A DNA stretch of 64,000 nt from Clitopilus passeckerianus (lineage: Eukaryota; Basidiomycota; Agaricomycetes; Agaricales; Entolomataceae). The stretch is from NCBI GenBank assembly GCA_944990035.1, contig CALYLX010000143.1, forward strand, positions 620,001-684,000, written 5' to 3'. Numbering within the stretch: the first letter of the stretch is position 1; each line of letters opens with the position of its first letter. The translations under genes were made by a program, and so were the position numbers. This document shows positions 11,342 to 24,862 of the stretch, piece after piece. The notes under the pieces were generated by a model, which ran no database searches, was not told where the DNA came from, and saw only the letters and a program-made list of their open reading frames with translations.

Positions 11342-12773
11342 TCATTTCTTTAGGTTGGCAAGGTACTCTCCGACGGCAACTTTGGTATCGTACGCAAACA
11401 TAGAGTCACTGATGGACTCTGGAAGCCGGCCTGCCAAAATCGAAGGTCCATGAGCAACATATACTCCAAGCAACGAAGAGAATCTCTTACAGAACACCCA
11501 AAAGAACAAATCTCGGATAACCTGCTGAAACGCGGACAATTTCTTCTTCTGATCCCCACTCCTCTTTGCAATATCCAATATCCTCCAAACTCTCTTCATC
11601 CTAACGCCCTCGTACGCTTTCGCAGTCTGCTTCAGGGCATCATCCAACTGGCACTTCTGATTGACCAGGAAGTGCTTGAGAAGGAGCCCAATCGCGACTG
11701 AATCCTCTGCAGCGCAGGAGACTCCTTGACCGGAATCAGGTGGCATAGCGTGAGCTGCGTCGCCTAACAGAAGGATCCTCCCCGAGTCCGAAGTCCAGCG
11801 GGGTATCCGAGGCGTGACATATCTCGGTAAAACAAGGAGGGCATCATTTTCGTCGCAGCCCAGCTTGATGAGGCTCTCGTACACCCCGGCCCCGTCAGAG
11901 TCGTGAGGTGATTTCCATGAAGCGTGTCGGCCGAGGAGCTGGTCGCGGATAGCATGGTGAGCTTGGGTGCGGGAAGGAGGTGTAGGGGATTCGTAGATGG
12001 ACCACCATTGAATGATGTCATTGTGACCTTCCGACGAGGAGCAGGTTGAGTATCCGAAGAAACCGTGTTCCCCGAAGGTCATGGTGCACGGCTCGGATTT
12101 GAGGCTTTCGAGGAGGTCTTTGGAAAGGGAGGTCTGGGGGATGAAACCGCCAACACCTGTAAGGCCGCTAAACATTTTTGTTCGTTTGTCAGAGAGAAAT
12201 TAGAACATGAAATCTCGGTACTCACTCATATTCAGCTGGGTATTGGTCGCCAAAGATAGCTTTGAGAACGGTGCTGTGAAGCCCATCAGCGCCAATGACG
12301 AGGTCGGCAACCTCAGATGTCCCGTCCTCGAAATCCAAACGCACGCCTCCTTGCACTTCTTCCACAGACTTGAGCTTGGTGTCCCAAACAACTGCATCAG
12401 GGGCCATGTCTAGCAACAGTCCCTGGTGCACGACTGCTCGACGGAGCATAAGCAGGCCGAAGCCATGTCGTTCGGGTCGGCCACTCCAGAGGGTTCCCAA
12501 TTTGCGACCGGTAGAATTACGCATTGTCATGAGGGATCCCGGGCATCCATGCTCTTGGATATACTCTGCAGCGCGTGGGGAGACAGAGTGTATGGCTCGA
12601 ATGCCGTTCGGAGCAAGTCCCAAGCCTCCACCAATGTTGGAAGTGGTAGAGTCAGGAGAACCATGGGATTCGTAGACCTTGATCTCAACCTCATTAGAAG
12701 GGAGATGTTTGCGTAAAGCATGGTAGCATGAGAGGCCACCAATACCAGCACCAATTATGATGATTTTCACCAT
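11342..12773 (-). CDS. FAD-dependent monooxygenase (salicylate-hydroxylase-like)
   Basis: Two exons, 12773-12226 and 12167-11342, give 457 aa, typical of group A flavoprotein monooxygenases (FAD_binding_3). Three fingerprints are intact. They are the N-terminal Rossmann GxGxxG (IIGAGIGG, residues 8-13), the DG motif (GADGLHSTV, from 161), and the GD motif that contacts the FAD ribityl chain (LLGDAAHAMPPDSGQG, from 317). The enzyme should use FAD and NAD(P)H to hydroxylate an aromatic or similar substrate in the cytosol. The substrate is not predictable, and no biosynthetic cluster surrounds it. A weakly hydrophobic stretch near the C-terminus (LFFWVFCKRFSSLLGVYVA) could associate with membrane. 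Confidence 0.88.
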
Positions 12774-13199
12774 CGTTGTCGTGGGTCAAGTTGCTGTGAC
12801 CTTTACCAGTTTTGGTATTTTATATTTTGGCCTCTGGGATTTCCGCAGTGTGCGGATTTGCGCGCCCTACCCTTCCGAGAAGACGCGTAATGACAGTCAT
12901 CGAAGCCGCTATACATTCAGAAGACTGTCCTCTTGAGAATTGACAGATCCCGCCGATCTTTTGACTTTTCGAGGTGGCTAACGAAAGGTGTGCCTGCTGC
13001 GCTTGCACTGCGGGGAGTCGCGAAAATGGCCCGTGCAGAGTCACGTTTATGGGTCACGTGGGAGATTGCCCAGTAATTAACCGGATTTTTCGCCGGCAAA
13101 TTCATTGTCAATTGAAATTGTGAGTTCGCCGTCGCTGAGCATGTGGTCCTATTATCAAAACAAACTAGGGCGCAGCTCGCTTTGTTGTCCTGAACGACC
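12774..13199. promoter_or_regulatory. divergent promoter region (monooxygenase / Kelch-MYND)
   Basis: These 426 bp separate two start codons facing away from each other, so both promoters must lie here. A CACGTG lies near 13055 (gggtCACGTGggag), a bHLH-type E-box. No TATA box is clear. Confidence 0.45.
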
Positions 13200-15616
13200 A
13201 TGTCGCGAGAGCATGACTTCCTGGTGAATGCCTTTGGTCGCCTTCCAATCATGGACATGGCAGTTGACGCGTCCATGAAATGGTGAGAGATCAATATTTA
13301 TCGCGAAAATTTGAGATCGAAAACTCACTGAAATAATTTGTAGTCGTGCTGGCGATAACCTTTTGAAAGCAGGAAAGTATCAGGACGCAAAAGCTGCCTA
13401 CTGGAAAGCCGCCAAAGAAGCTGTTGGCGAAGGTTTCCGGATCCCTGGTGTTTCTGGTGGTCCAAATGGGGCCAGAAGTGACCTTTATATCAAGATGAGT
13501 CCCTTTGAAAGGGCAAACTTGCAAGGGTGCTGTGCTGGCCTAGCAAAGTGCTTTATCAAGGAGGGTGACCGCGAAAGCGTGAGTGAAAGCTGGATTTTCA
13601 AATTCATAGTATTCCGACTTTGTTTTCGTACAGGCACTCGCGTGGTTGGAGGAAAGTAACATTCTGTACAAGACATCTTACTTCATGAGCGACCCTCCTC
13701 TCTATGGTTAGCTACCGACATTATTTTCTGCTCGTGTTTCCACAAAAGATCAACCTGATGATAGATTGGATGGACTACAACATAAACATACCGGAGCTGA
13801 CCTACCGACGCATCATGGGCCTCGACACCAGCTGTGAGGTCTTTATGTCGCTTGATAACACCGGAGCAGCTGTATATCGTCGATGGACAGCCAACACAAG
13901 CACCATCAATATGCCCAGTTCGCACAATACTCCCCGGTTGAAGAAGCTGATTAACGCAGATCAAGTCATAGACCTCATCCAGCTTCGTCACCCTGATCCT
14001 GTGCGTAGTGCGCGGGTGGAAATAAAGGATCCAAACCTCCAGGTCCTCGGCTCTTGGAGGAAGCTACCCGTCAGATCCAGCGACACCGTGGGGCAAAGGT
14101 ACGGCTGCCAGACTTTTGTCTGGAAAGGTATGTGTTTCGTGTTCATAATCTCACTGCTGCCGCTGACGTTGTTATTGCTTAGGGCACCTCTATGTCGGGG
14201 GTGGTCAGGGAAACGGCCTTGGCCCCTTCTTTCGCGACTTCTGGTTCCTGAACGTCGAAAAGCTCGATGGCTGGAAAAAGCTTCCGGCCTACCCCATGCC
14301 TCAAACGAAAGCGCCCTATTGCACTGGCTGGCAGTTCCTCGTGCATGAAACCGAAACCACAGCACGCGCCTACCTGTTTTGCGGGCATCCCGAGCTCGAC
14401 TTCTTCGACCTCAACACCCAGAAGTGGGGAACCCTCAAAACTACCTATGAGCCTACGTCCCAGGACAAACTCGCTGGTGTCAAGAACAATTGGCCCTGGC
14501 GTGGCAAATCATGGCATGACGGCGCCACTTGTATCACCCAGGATCGAATGCTCGTCTTTGGTGGTACACATCGTGATACCAATATCGGGTGCAACCTGTT
14601 CATGGAACTCGATATCAAGACACTCAAATGGCGTCGTCTCAATGGTTTCGTTATGCCACCAAAGGACCATGACTACGACTTGCCCGGTCCTAGGAAGAAC
14701 CCAGCATATTGGGTCAGCAAGGATGCTGACAGGTTCTACATCCTCTTTGGTGTCTGCGATCGCAATGGGGCATCGTTGAATGGAGAGTTGCACGGTTCGA
14801 CTGACAGCTTTGGTTTCACCGATTTCTGGAGCTGGAGCATCAAGGACGAGAGATGGCGGGTCGAAAGGCTTGCTGGGAATCCACCTTGTCCGAGGACGGA
14901 GATGGGATTCGTATATGTACGTGATTTTCATTCGCCATACCCAGCAACTCTTGCTCATGATCTATCTAATGCAGAACCGCAAACTTGATAAACTTGTTCT
15001 CTTCGGTGGTTATGCCCCATGTCAACCGACTCTGGTTCTCCCAGTAAAGAAGCAATTCAACTTTTCCTACTTCGCCGACACCTTCATCTACCAACCTCCT
15101 GATCCTGAGAACCCGCCTTCCACGACACCTCTTGCTAGCCCTGCTCTTGCATCGCGAGACGACCCCAAGTTCAAGCAGGTCCTAACGCGAGGCTTCCCCG
15201 CCTACCGCTGTCAAACAACAATGGCATGCGATCCCGACACCGGGAAAACCTATCTGTTTGGAGGATTCACGAACAGCGACTACGTGCCCAGCAAAGGAGA
15301 CTTCATGACGAGGGCCTTCGGCGACGTATGGCAGCTGAGGATGGATATGCCGGGTGGCTTCTTCGACAAGGTTGATCTGGAGGAAGAGGCTCGGACTGCA
15401 AAGGCAGGTCCTTGGCAACGTTGCTTTGCCTGCGGTGATGCAGGACCATGGAAGAAGTGCGGAGGTGAGAATAAGTCCTAACTTAGGACGACCCATGGCT
15501 AATAGATATCCTGTTCTATAGGAAGCTGTAAGGGCCGCGCCTTTTTCTGCAACACCGATTGTCAGAAGGAAGGGTGGAGGGAACACAAGAGGATGCACAA
15601 GTGCGGGAAATTGTGA
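13200..15616 (+). CDS. Kelch-repeat protein with C-terminal MYND zinc finger
   Basis: Seven exons (13200-13282, 13344-13578, 13634-13706, 13765-14127, 14183-14916, 14975-15464, 15522-15616) give 690 aa. The N-terminal part (AGDNLLKAGKYQDAKAAYWK) looks like a TPR hairpin. The middle holds Kelch-like blades (YVGGGQGNGLG, MLVFGGTHRD, KLVLFGGYAP, TYLFGGFTNSD), each with the aromatic-x-GG signature. The C-terminus is a MYND finger, C-F-A-C ... C-G-G-S-C ... F-C-N-T-D-C-Q ... H-K-x-x-H-K-C, with all zinc ligands present. The last intron cuts through the finger (phase 1), so splicing is needed for zinc binding. MYND domains bind proline-rich partners, suggesting a scaffold or regulator. The partner is unknown. 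Confidence 0.85.
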
Positions 15617-15692
15617 ATTATTTGTCAAGTTTACATTATTCGCCGTTATGCAAGTACAACAATAGAACTACATGAACCATCTGTCATCATTC

Positions 15693-18600
15693 CTAGAACG
15701 AGCGGAGAGAAATCTGTGGCTTGGCCTGGTTGGAAACAACTGGCGACGCCGACCCTCCCACAGCACGCCTGAGAGATTGCTCCAACAGTTCCCTAGTCGG
15801 TCCATCGAGCTTAGCAGCGGCATCTTTGAATGCTGCTGGCGAGGAAGTCGCGTAAGATAGAAGTTGGGCGGTGGTTTGCGCATTTACAGGTGTCGTTGAC
15901 GTTGGGGAGATCAGTAGTGCAATCGTTGGTAAGTAAACACCCAGCAGGCGAACCCCTACAAGTGCAAAAGGTCAGTGGGAGAAAGTGAACATTAATGGGC
16001 AATACACATACGATTAGCATCTGGGGTTGATGCAAAGAATGCAGCAAATGCCTTCCAGACTTCGGCAATGGAATTTACTTGCGCCTCCGAAACCGAACCT
16101 TCATGCACCAGCGGGGACATTTTCGCCACATATTCTACCAGTCCAGGCATCAATTGTCGCGCACATTCCACAAGAATTGTATTGCCATTTGCAGCAGCCA
16201 TGACCAAGGTCCTGGCACAATGAGCTGCGGTAAGTGACATCTATAAATTGGGCCGATCAGCCGATTAATCGTGGTATAGCTTGATTTCGCACCTCATTCG
16301 CTTCTACAAGCTTCTGTGAGATGAGGAAGCAGCAGTGATCTATCACCGCTTGCGAAATCTTGACGGTCGTTGGAATAACTGTCAGCACAAGCACCGTCGC
16401 CAGGAGGTTATTTTTGATCTTCTTCTGAGAAATCGAACCATGACGGCCGCTGTAACACTGTGAGTATGGTGTATGGAAGATAATGAGAGGCGTACCTCAT
16501 AGCATCTACGTTGAGCAAGCAGGCCGACAGAAGACCGTGAATTAATTGCTCATATCGCTGATGCATACCGGGACTCGACTGGAGGTCAACAAGCATTATC
16601 TTGAGCGCGGGAAGGGTAGGTCCAGCGAGGTCAAGCTCTGTCGTCTCATCCTTGAGGAGTTCTGCACAAGAAAGCTCAGGTACGAAGCTGTCGGTATAAC
16701 GGATGGTCACGTACCCGTGTAAAGATAGACGGCGACGCCACGAAGATCTTCTCGTTTGGCGGGGCTCAGCGTCAAACCGATAGCATGGAAAGCTGAGAAT
16801 GCGGCGGTTATGGTCCTTATCCTTTCGGAGAAATCCCCAGCTAGTGAATACTTATGATCAGGACGAGCTATGGAGGAAGGCGAGCTAACTGGTTACCTAT
16901 CGCCTGGCCTCGAGAGGAAGTGAAACTTCGCAAAACATGCGAACATATCTTGAGACAGTGCGCTCGAGGTGATGATGGAGCAAGTTCATCGCCTGAACTG
17001 TAAACAGTCGTTAGTGGTCAAAGTCATGTAATCCAGCGAAATAACTTGCCTCGAGTGATGCTCTTGAGAAGCTGCAAATGCGGTGATGACTTCCACCAGA
17101 TGCGCCTGCACACCAGCTGGTTCGGTCATGGCGATGCGATAACAGAGACTGATGAACTCCTCAAATATCGTTGGTTCCTTGAGTGCATTTCCCGCGTACT
17201 CTGGCCGGACCAGACATTTGAGAGTTTGAAGTGCAGAGATCATCAAGACCTGCCGGGTGGACGATGCATTCGAGGAATCTGTTGACGAAGTAACCAAGGC
17301 TTCGTAAACAAGTCCAAAGACCACGAAGAAAAAGGCCGCAGGCTCCTGACGCTTCCCCGGTGGTCTGGATGAATCCTTTGCTTCTTGTCCGTCCATTGCT
17401 GCAATTATATTCGGATTACCATTATTCATTGCTGTGCCAACTGCTTGGAGGATGGTCGTCCATGATTCGGTGTAATACTAGAGGATGCGGTGTCAGATTC
17501 TGACCAATACGGCAATAGCAACACTTACCGGAAGTAGTACCTCCTTTCCCAAACTGGAGTATGACGAGTCTATTGCGATCGACGAGCTTTCGTTAAGGGA
17601 CTCTGTGTCGACCCGTACACTGGCGTAATCGCGGAGAGCAGCAATCCAGAGAGTGGCCAGTGTTGCTCGATGAGGCTTGACCACATTCTCCAGATATACT
17701 TGATGGGGTGCTGCAACCTGCAGTTTTGCCCACGCTGACAATGTCGAGATTCTGAGCATGGCAGAGGCATTTGGACCGAGCTCTCCAGCCTCCCCTAATG
17801 ATACCATCCCCGTATCTGTATATCGTGTCAGTCGTGCCCTGGAATAAAACAAGAGATTTTGAAGTTACCTTTCGCTTGGTCCAACGCCGTCGTCAATAGT
17901 TTGAGAATGCGACCCATACGCCCAACATCCTTGACCACGCCACAACCCACGAAAACAGCACAAGCATGCACCGCGGAGGCCAAAATTTCCGGGGTCGAGT
18001 CCGAAGAGAAGGCGGGAGTAAGTGCAGCAGTAATGGGAGCTTGATGTTGTTCAAGCAACAGTGCTTCCGGATATGCTGGATCGGGTGCTTTTGCGAAGGT
18101 CTGTACGGTTGTAGAGTCAGACATGGCGAAAGGTAAAAACAGCGAAAAGAAAGACAAACATCAATCACGTCCCGAAGAACGATGAGACCTTCCAACCGAA
18201 TCTCTGTGACATATGCAGTGGATGCCGTAAAGGCCATCCTGATCAAATCTGGAACTCGGGTGAGCAATAAACCAGGGGTGGACAATCCCAAGGCCTTTGC
18301 GTAGCCAACGTCGAGGTGTTCCCGCCGACCACTGCGGGCGACAACTGTGCAGATTTGGTGCAGACATTGCAATGCAAATAGCTGTGTTCTCCATCTTGAT
18401 GTTGCATGCGAGCGACTTCCATTCTCCTGCGCCATACCAGAACTGAGGGATTCCCCTTCGTCATCCCGCATATTTTGACGTGTGGCAGCATCTGCAACCT
18501 GCTGGGATGCCGTTGTGCGGGACATGATGCGTTGACACAAGTCAATCCACGCTGAAGGATTATGGATGACCGTTTGCTCTAGCCAGCTGGTGATAACGTT

Positions 18601-21600
18601 CCGAACACCTTGCACGGAAGAATCGTCGTCTAGCATTCCAAAGAGGTCTTCGACCAAACGATCACCCCCTAATTTCGACATTGCCAAGGCGTCCTTTTGC
18701 ACTAGCTGGTATAGTGCATTGATGGAAGCGAGTTTGAGTGGCCGGCGAGTAGATGACATATGTGTTCTGAAACGATTGACAAGGTCGGGAATATTGATGA
18801 AGTCAGGGGCAAACATGAGGAAATGTTGCATGCACTTGATCGCCTCCACGCATATAGCTTCATCCTCCTCCTCTGAGAACTCGTGAACGAGGTTTAGGAT
18901 GAGGGTTCTTGTACGACTTGATTCCTGAATATCAGGACCCAGAACGCTGATAACAGCGTCGATGATCTGGCACATAACTGGGTACGCAGGGTGGTCTCCG
19001 CTCAAATTGGCGTTGGACAGAGTACCACCTTCACGTTCATGGGACTCGAGGAGGTATATCTTGAGGAGCATGCCGAGAGTTCCTGACACAAAGGGTGCAT
19101 ATGCCAGGCTGGCTGCGTTTATGACGCTTGCGAGAGCATTAAGGGCCCAGAAGTGAACGACTGGGTGTGGATCGTTGCTGAGTGACATCAAAACATTGAC
19201 TGTCGTTTTTAGGAGGGGACCAGCGGCGAGACCGCCTACATAACTGTAGATGGCTCCAAATGCAAGGGCACATCCAGCTCGTCCGTGAGGATCGCGATTG
19301 CTGACAACCTCATCCACGAGGTCTTTGATCTGACCTGTGAGGAAGTTGGTTCCTGAAAGGCTTGCCAAGCGACCTATGGATTCGCTGCTGGAGGAGCGAA
19401 GGATGAGATCGCCATTTGTCAAGGCATCCTTGAGGAAGGGGGACAGAAGCGAGGAAACCTGAATGTTGCCGAACGTTTCCTTCCCTTGACGAACTTGGGT
19501 GGTGGAGGCAACACGAAGAGCGAGTAAGATGCCCACAGCAGTGTTGATTTGAACTGCTGATTTACGTCCCGTGTTTCTATCGAGCTTCGGAGATCTGACC
19601 GATTCTATAACTTGCTGGATGACGCGTACGGTGGAAGGGAGATCTTGTAGGGGAAGTAATTGCGCAAAGAGTTCCACCGCACTATCGACTACCGCGGTGG
19701 CTGGTGGTGGTGGTTCAACGAGCTTGTATTCGGCATCAAGGAATTTGGCCTGGCAAACAGAGAGGGGATCGTGTTCGCAGCCACCCAGAATCGGTTTTCG
19801 TAACTGTCATAGAATATGAGCTCAGGTAATGACTGGTTTGGCGAATTTAAACTTACCAGGGAATCAATAGCCGCTTCGACATTATCATGGCTGAGGTTAT
19901 CTTGACCTTCGGTAAGGGACCCATCCGGTCCAGTTTCAGCGAACTTCTGAGATGTGACTCCGTAGGCATATCCATCTGCGCTCTGCCAGACAGATACGAA
20001 TTGGCCTGAAGAGGAAGCGATCTGCGCCTGTACGGCGGAACCGGCGTACCCGTCGGGGCTGGCAAACAGAGACACAGCTGATTGGAGGAGGGTCATCTGG
20101 GTCGAGTCCTGAATACTTGAGAACCCCAGGGCTGTGAAGCATTGGTAGACTCGTCGACGAAGCAGAGCTTCGCTAGCCCGGAGAGACAGGCCTTTCGAGA
20201 GGTCCATGCCTGGCATCTGAGTTTCGGCCGGGTCCTCCACCCGTTGGCTGATAAAGGAGTTTGCGAAAGATAATGCGTTCCCCAGAAGGGAAGCGATTCG
20301 GCGTCCAACGTCAAGGTTGACGAGGGTACTCGAGTTGTGCTGGAGGAAGCACAAAATAGCACCTAGGGCGCTTTCTCGGACATGAAGCAAGAACATCCAC
20401 TCTGCGACGGAGCGGACCGTGTTGTTGTCCTTGCTTGTTGGTTTGGGGAGTGCGTTCCTCCATAGGACCAGTAATTGAGGAAGATGAGGTCGGACGAAAT
20501 TTGGACCGAGGGACATCAATGCTGCTATAGAGGTCCATGCGACCTCAACTTCCACCCCTGCGACCTTGAGGTCATGCTCTCCCGCTCTCTTGAGGAGTGA
20601 GATTGCCATGTCAAGCACCTTTGCGCTAATGTCATAAGACACATAGAGAGGCCGCTCTGGGATGACGGAAACGAGTGAAGCTAGGCCATAGGCATGACCT
20701 AGGGCTCGGAGGTTGATATCTGAAGGCGATGCTGGCGATATGATGGATGTAAGGTCTCGCTGAAGCATTTCGTAGACCGTCAGAATGGTCTTGGGTAATC
20801 TGAGGGGGGTGGAATAGCAGAAGCACCGTAGCGCCCATGAAGCCGTGACGCGAGTGGTATGACTGGGGTGGGAAAGGAGGGTGACTAAGGGCTCAGAGAG
20901 TGCATCCTGTTCATCGTGTTAGCAAGATGAAATGAGAAGAGAGAAGGCAAGGACATACTTGGACAGGTGGAGGGGCATTGCCCAGTTGTTGCAGTAATCC
21001 CGCAACCTCCCTCAAAACAATCGTGAGAACGGCTGAAGAGGGTGCAACCTGACCTGGCATCATCGCCGGCCATCTCTTTAGGTAGGCATTGGCGAGTTCT
21101 TGAATGGCGCTGATTTGGCCCTGTTCGCTGAGCATCCTCACTCCGATCAAATCCCTCAGCAGAATACCAACAAGAGACCGCACAAGCAGTCTCTCGTATC
21201 TTGTATTGGCATTCCGAGGACTCGAGACGATATCCGCCATGAGATGGGCAACGACGAGGGAAAAGTTGGATTCAATGAATCCTGGGCCGAGGCGGGTGAA
21301 CAGGGCCGCATAGAAATCGAATATCCCGATGCGAGTCTTCCTAGTCATATTCGGTTTGTTGAAATGATTCGATAGCTGGTTCAGCATCTCGGTTGGTGTG
21401 AACGTTGGTTTCGTCACTTCTGCAGCTGCGCTGACTGCGGACGACAGCCCAGCGTCATTTTCCTCTTGGTCGGTTTTCTTCGCCTTCTGAGAGGATTCGG
21501 GTACTGGAACGGCTCTTTCAATTTGTGTAAGAGCAAGGAGGTGGCCCGCCAGCCTTGCTAGCGAACTTCTTGTGACTTGATCTGCGTTCTCAAGGCTCTT

Positions 21601-22624
21601 GACACAGAGGGTGACGAGATTCTCGACTTCGCTGCCGGAGGGAAATGAGGTATCACCAGAAGGATACATCGCAATAATGACCTGTCATAAATCAGAAAAT
21701 GGATCGCGAATCTGGCTATGCCGGGTACCCACCTCTGCTGAGGCTCTTTGAACAGGCAGGGTTTTGTCGGTGAGCCCATTTCTGGCGAATTTGAGGATAT
21801 CTTTGGTGGCAGAGTCGGTCACTGCGCGTTTCGCCGTCACCAATGACTTCTGCAAGGCGGTTAACGCCTGAAATCGCAGTAGAGGTGACTGTGAAGGCCA
21901 TAAAGATATCAGCGTTGAGTCTCGTCTGGTGTATGTGAGCTAGTGCACACCGATGAAGATTTGGCAGTCTTGATGGCAACCGTTGAAATTTCGGCCATGA
22001 ATGACATGAACTGCAGAGAAAGGATCTTGATTAGCCTGAGAACGTAAGGCAGCATGCATCTCTACTGACATTGGACCCGAATGCTGCCATGATGTCCCCA
22101 ATGCAAGAAAATGCTGCTCTATAGATTGCGTCAGACCGAGTAAGATTAGAGAAGTTACGAAACGTACATCTTGTTCATTTCTTTATCGGGGGTTTTGAAG
22201 TCACCAACAATCTTCAAGAATGATTGCATAGTGTCGAACAGGGTTCTGGTCTCCCCTCTGGTGTACAAGTTGACAAGGCATCGCCCAACAAGGTTCCGTA
22301 TAGCGCGTCCGGGCGCGGGGTATGAGTCCGGAGATGATATAATCTTAACCAATGTAGCTTCCAAGTCTGCTTGAGCAGACTTGAGATCGGCCTGTTGACC
22401 ACATTAACATCAGGCCTCAACACGACGCTGAAAGTGTAGCGTACCACGGGAACTTCCTTCAGTCTCAGTTCCGTAGATGAGAGCCATTGAAAGATGTACA
22501 TCTCAGCACCATCTCCCCTGAGCTCACCCTGATTTACGCTGACGGTGAGAATGGGTCCATGATCATAAGAATCGCCGTAGCGCACCTCTACAAATTCCTC
22601 TAAGGTGACCGGATCGGCACTCAT
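15693..22624 (-). CDS. LAA1: LAA1/HEATR5-type HEAT-repeat protein (AP-1 accessory factor)
   Basis: This very large gene of many exons encodes a protein of roughly 2,000 aa. The first exons are 22624-22586 (MSADPVTLEEFVE), 22528-22454 (contains AEMYIFQWLSSTE) and 22391-22168. The C-terminus ends KPQISLRSF at 15693. Conserved HEATR5 blocks include RNLVGRCLVNLY, then AAFSCIGDIMAAFGSN, DPHGRAGCALAFGAIYSYVG, HFWALNALASVINAA and LRDVIDV followed by FAKAPDPAYPEALLLEQHQA. HEATR5/Laa1 binds the AP-1 clathrin adaptor and works in trans-Golgi/endosome traffic. Family length and order are kept, so the gene looks functional. Frames that look like separate 600- and 360-codon genes in 17.9-20.8 kb are exons of this one. 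Internal splice sites beyond the first four exons are not all resolved. Confidence 0.88.
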
Positions 22625-23548
22625 CTTGTCAGCCCTGAAGACTTTCCAGCCTTTGCTCTATGTCTTTCAACCGTCTACGTTGCTGGAGAAAGAGCCAATG
22701 TCGAAGAGCCTGAATTTCGTCGTGGTCGTCGAGAACAGCGAGCTGAACGGCGTTCAGGATGGCGAAAGGGTTCTCAGGTCACGTGCGCTCGCGTCCCTTC
22801 TCCGAAGTCCGACACCGAATTCGACACTGCCACTCGCAGGCCGTTTTCCACTGACGATGAGGACTGGAATCGTAAGAAGCAAAGGTGGGCAATCCCTAAA
22901 TTAAAATATCCATTGAAATTGTGTTTTCAGTTCAATCAGACCAGGTGATAGTAGGAAGGTCCCTATAGCGGCCCAAGACGAGGGCTCGAAAGATGGGCTC
23001 ATGGGGACGGGCTGATGCAAGGTCTTTGCAGGGATAGACGAACAATTACTTCACGGGAACCCCACTAAATTCAGGCGATACTCGCAGTCGATTCTCTAGG
23101 CGACGGTAACTCACTGGTATTCATCCATACGATTGGCAACTCCTGGGCCTGTGGATGTGTATAAATTGGGATAAACGTTGATAAACGGCGACGGAACCGG
23201 CCTAGATGGAGTCTGAATCTGTGATTTGGCCACATAACCCCATTCTCGAGGGTCTAGTCTAATTTCCCTTTGACCAGCGAAAGGGCCAATTTACGGGTGC
23301 AAACCAACAATTACGACCTGAATCTTATTTTGTTCTAGCTGGCCCTTCCGTTTCTCGTTATCCTGAAATTAATCGAGCGAGTAGTATAAATACTCTATTT
23401 GCTTCCGTTGTCAAACCCGTTGGGATACCTGTCATCATCTCGAAAACGTGTTCCTCGCTAAATTGATTGCTTTCAAAAGGCAGCGGGCTCCATTTACTTT
23501 GTCCTTCATCCCTTTCAATTACTTTCAACCTGTCGACGAAGTAAAAGA
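22625..23548. promoter_or_regulatory. divergent promoter region (LAA1 / HMG-box gene)
   Basis: This 0.9 kb lies between two start codons facing away from each other. The plus-strand part near 23300-23540 is pyrimidine-rich and carries a TATA-like box. No further gene is visible. Confidence 0.5.
23385..23392 (+). promoter_or_regulatory. TATA-like box of the HMG-box gene
   Basis: TATAAATA lies about 160 bp upstream of the HMG-box start codon, within the near-palindromic context GAGTAGTATAAATACTC. This is a sequence match only. Confidence 0.45.
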
Positions 23549-24862
23549 ATGCCTACGCCTACTTCACCCAGATCTCCTCTAGTCCAGGACGACAATTACG
23601 CATCATTGACTCCCCCGGCCAAAATAGCTTTGTTCCACACCGTCAATGGCACACGCATCAATCTTCCGAAGCCCACATATCATCCCCCTGATCCCTCCAA
23701 AAAGTCCCATGCACGCAAACAACCCCTTGGCCACATCTCTCGCCCTCGCAATGCTTTCATCCTATTTCGTTGCGACTGCGTCCGCCAGGGCATCATCCCT
23801 TCCAGGCTTGAAAAGAACCATCGCGACATCTCGTGTATGGTGGGTGGTCTTTGGCGACAGATGTCGGAATCTGACAAAGCACCATGGCTCAAAATGGCGG
23901 AGAAAGAGAAGATGATGCACTTGCGGGACAACCCAGGTTACCGGTATGCACCCTTGGAGAAGTTTCCGCTTAGGCGAAGGAAGAGAGGAGACGAAGAGGA
24001 CCCCGAGTCCCCTACAGAGGAAGCCTTTGGGGAGCGCCGTTCTTCTTCTTGCCCCGTAGCTGAGTCTCAGAGATCTCAACGTTCACTAGAGGACAAAGGT
24101 ACGCGACGCTTTATCTCTTCGCTCTTCCTTTGTTCTTAGATCTCGTTCGCAGATACCCAAGCGCCCGGCTTGGCGCCCACGCAAGCGCTGATGGATCCTC
24201 GGCCGACTTCGCCGAGGTCCGATTCTTATTCACGACGCCCATCGTCCTGTCCACCTCCCGAATGTCCTCCTCACTTGGTCGTGCCATCTCAAGGTCGCCC
24301 TGACTTCGACCATCTCTTGGAACAAGAACAGCCAATATTTGAGAGGGAAGCATACGCAAGGGGGCCCTACGCTCTGCAAACGGGAGCTTACGCACTCCAC
24401 ATACCTGGCGAAGAGCAGATTCCGGATCGATGGAAATTAACATCATGGGATGCTGCTGGGACGAATTATATTCCCCCTGAGCTTCAGTTTTTTGTGAGTT
24501 CTGCGACTTTCCGTATTGGCGTTATCTAACTCTAACTCATAAACCCAAAGGGACTTGGACTTGACGATCTGCCTCCAATGGGACGCCTAGAAGACTATAC
24601 CGACCTCGTCAACTCCAGGGACCCTCCTCAATTCACCAATCCCTTTGCTTCGGATACCTCAGAGCTACACTCAAGCTTTACAGCTGAACCTCATATGAGT
24701 CAAGGGTCTGACGGCGCTAGCTCTGCCTCCGAAAACCACTCGTACGCTCTCCCGACTATGAATGCCGACCAGCGAGAGCATGGGTCCCTTTACCCTCAAA
24801 TTACCGCCATGTCCCTCGGCGCACCCCTTGACAGATCCTTCAATGTCCCCAACCGAATTTAG
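23549..24862 (+). CDS. HMG-box transcription factor (MATA_HMG-like)
   Basis: Three exons (23549-24098, 24153-24493, 24551-24862) give 400 aa. Residues about 64-133 form an HMG box: RPRNAFILFRCD, then NHRDISCMVGGLWRQM and KAPWLKMAEKEKMMH, with the RPxNAF start typical of sequence-specific HMG proteins of the fungal MATA/STE11/Prf1 type. After the box comes a basic run (LRRRKR) that could be a nuclear localisation signal. A long Ser/Pro-rich tail with no known domain follows. Such proteins bind AT-rich sites and regulate mating, dikaryon development or fruiting in basidiomycetes. There is no pheromone or receptor gene nearby, so this is not evidently a mating-type locus. Confidence 0.85.

Noticed and set aside
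17893..20768. Two long minus-strand frames that look like separate HEAT-repeat genes
   Set aside because: Sequence and order match one LAA1/HEATR5 protein running from 22624 to 15693. The breaks are short introns.
23549..24862. HMG-box gene as a mating-type locus
   Set aside because: No homeodomain pair, pheromone or receptor genes nearby. HMG factors of this kind also occur outside mating-type loci.
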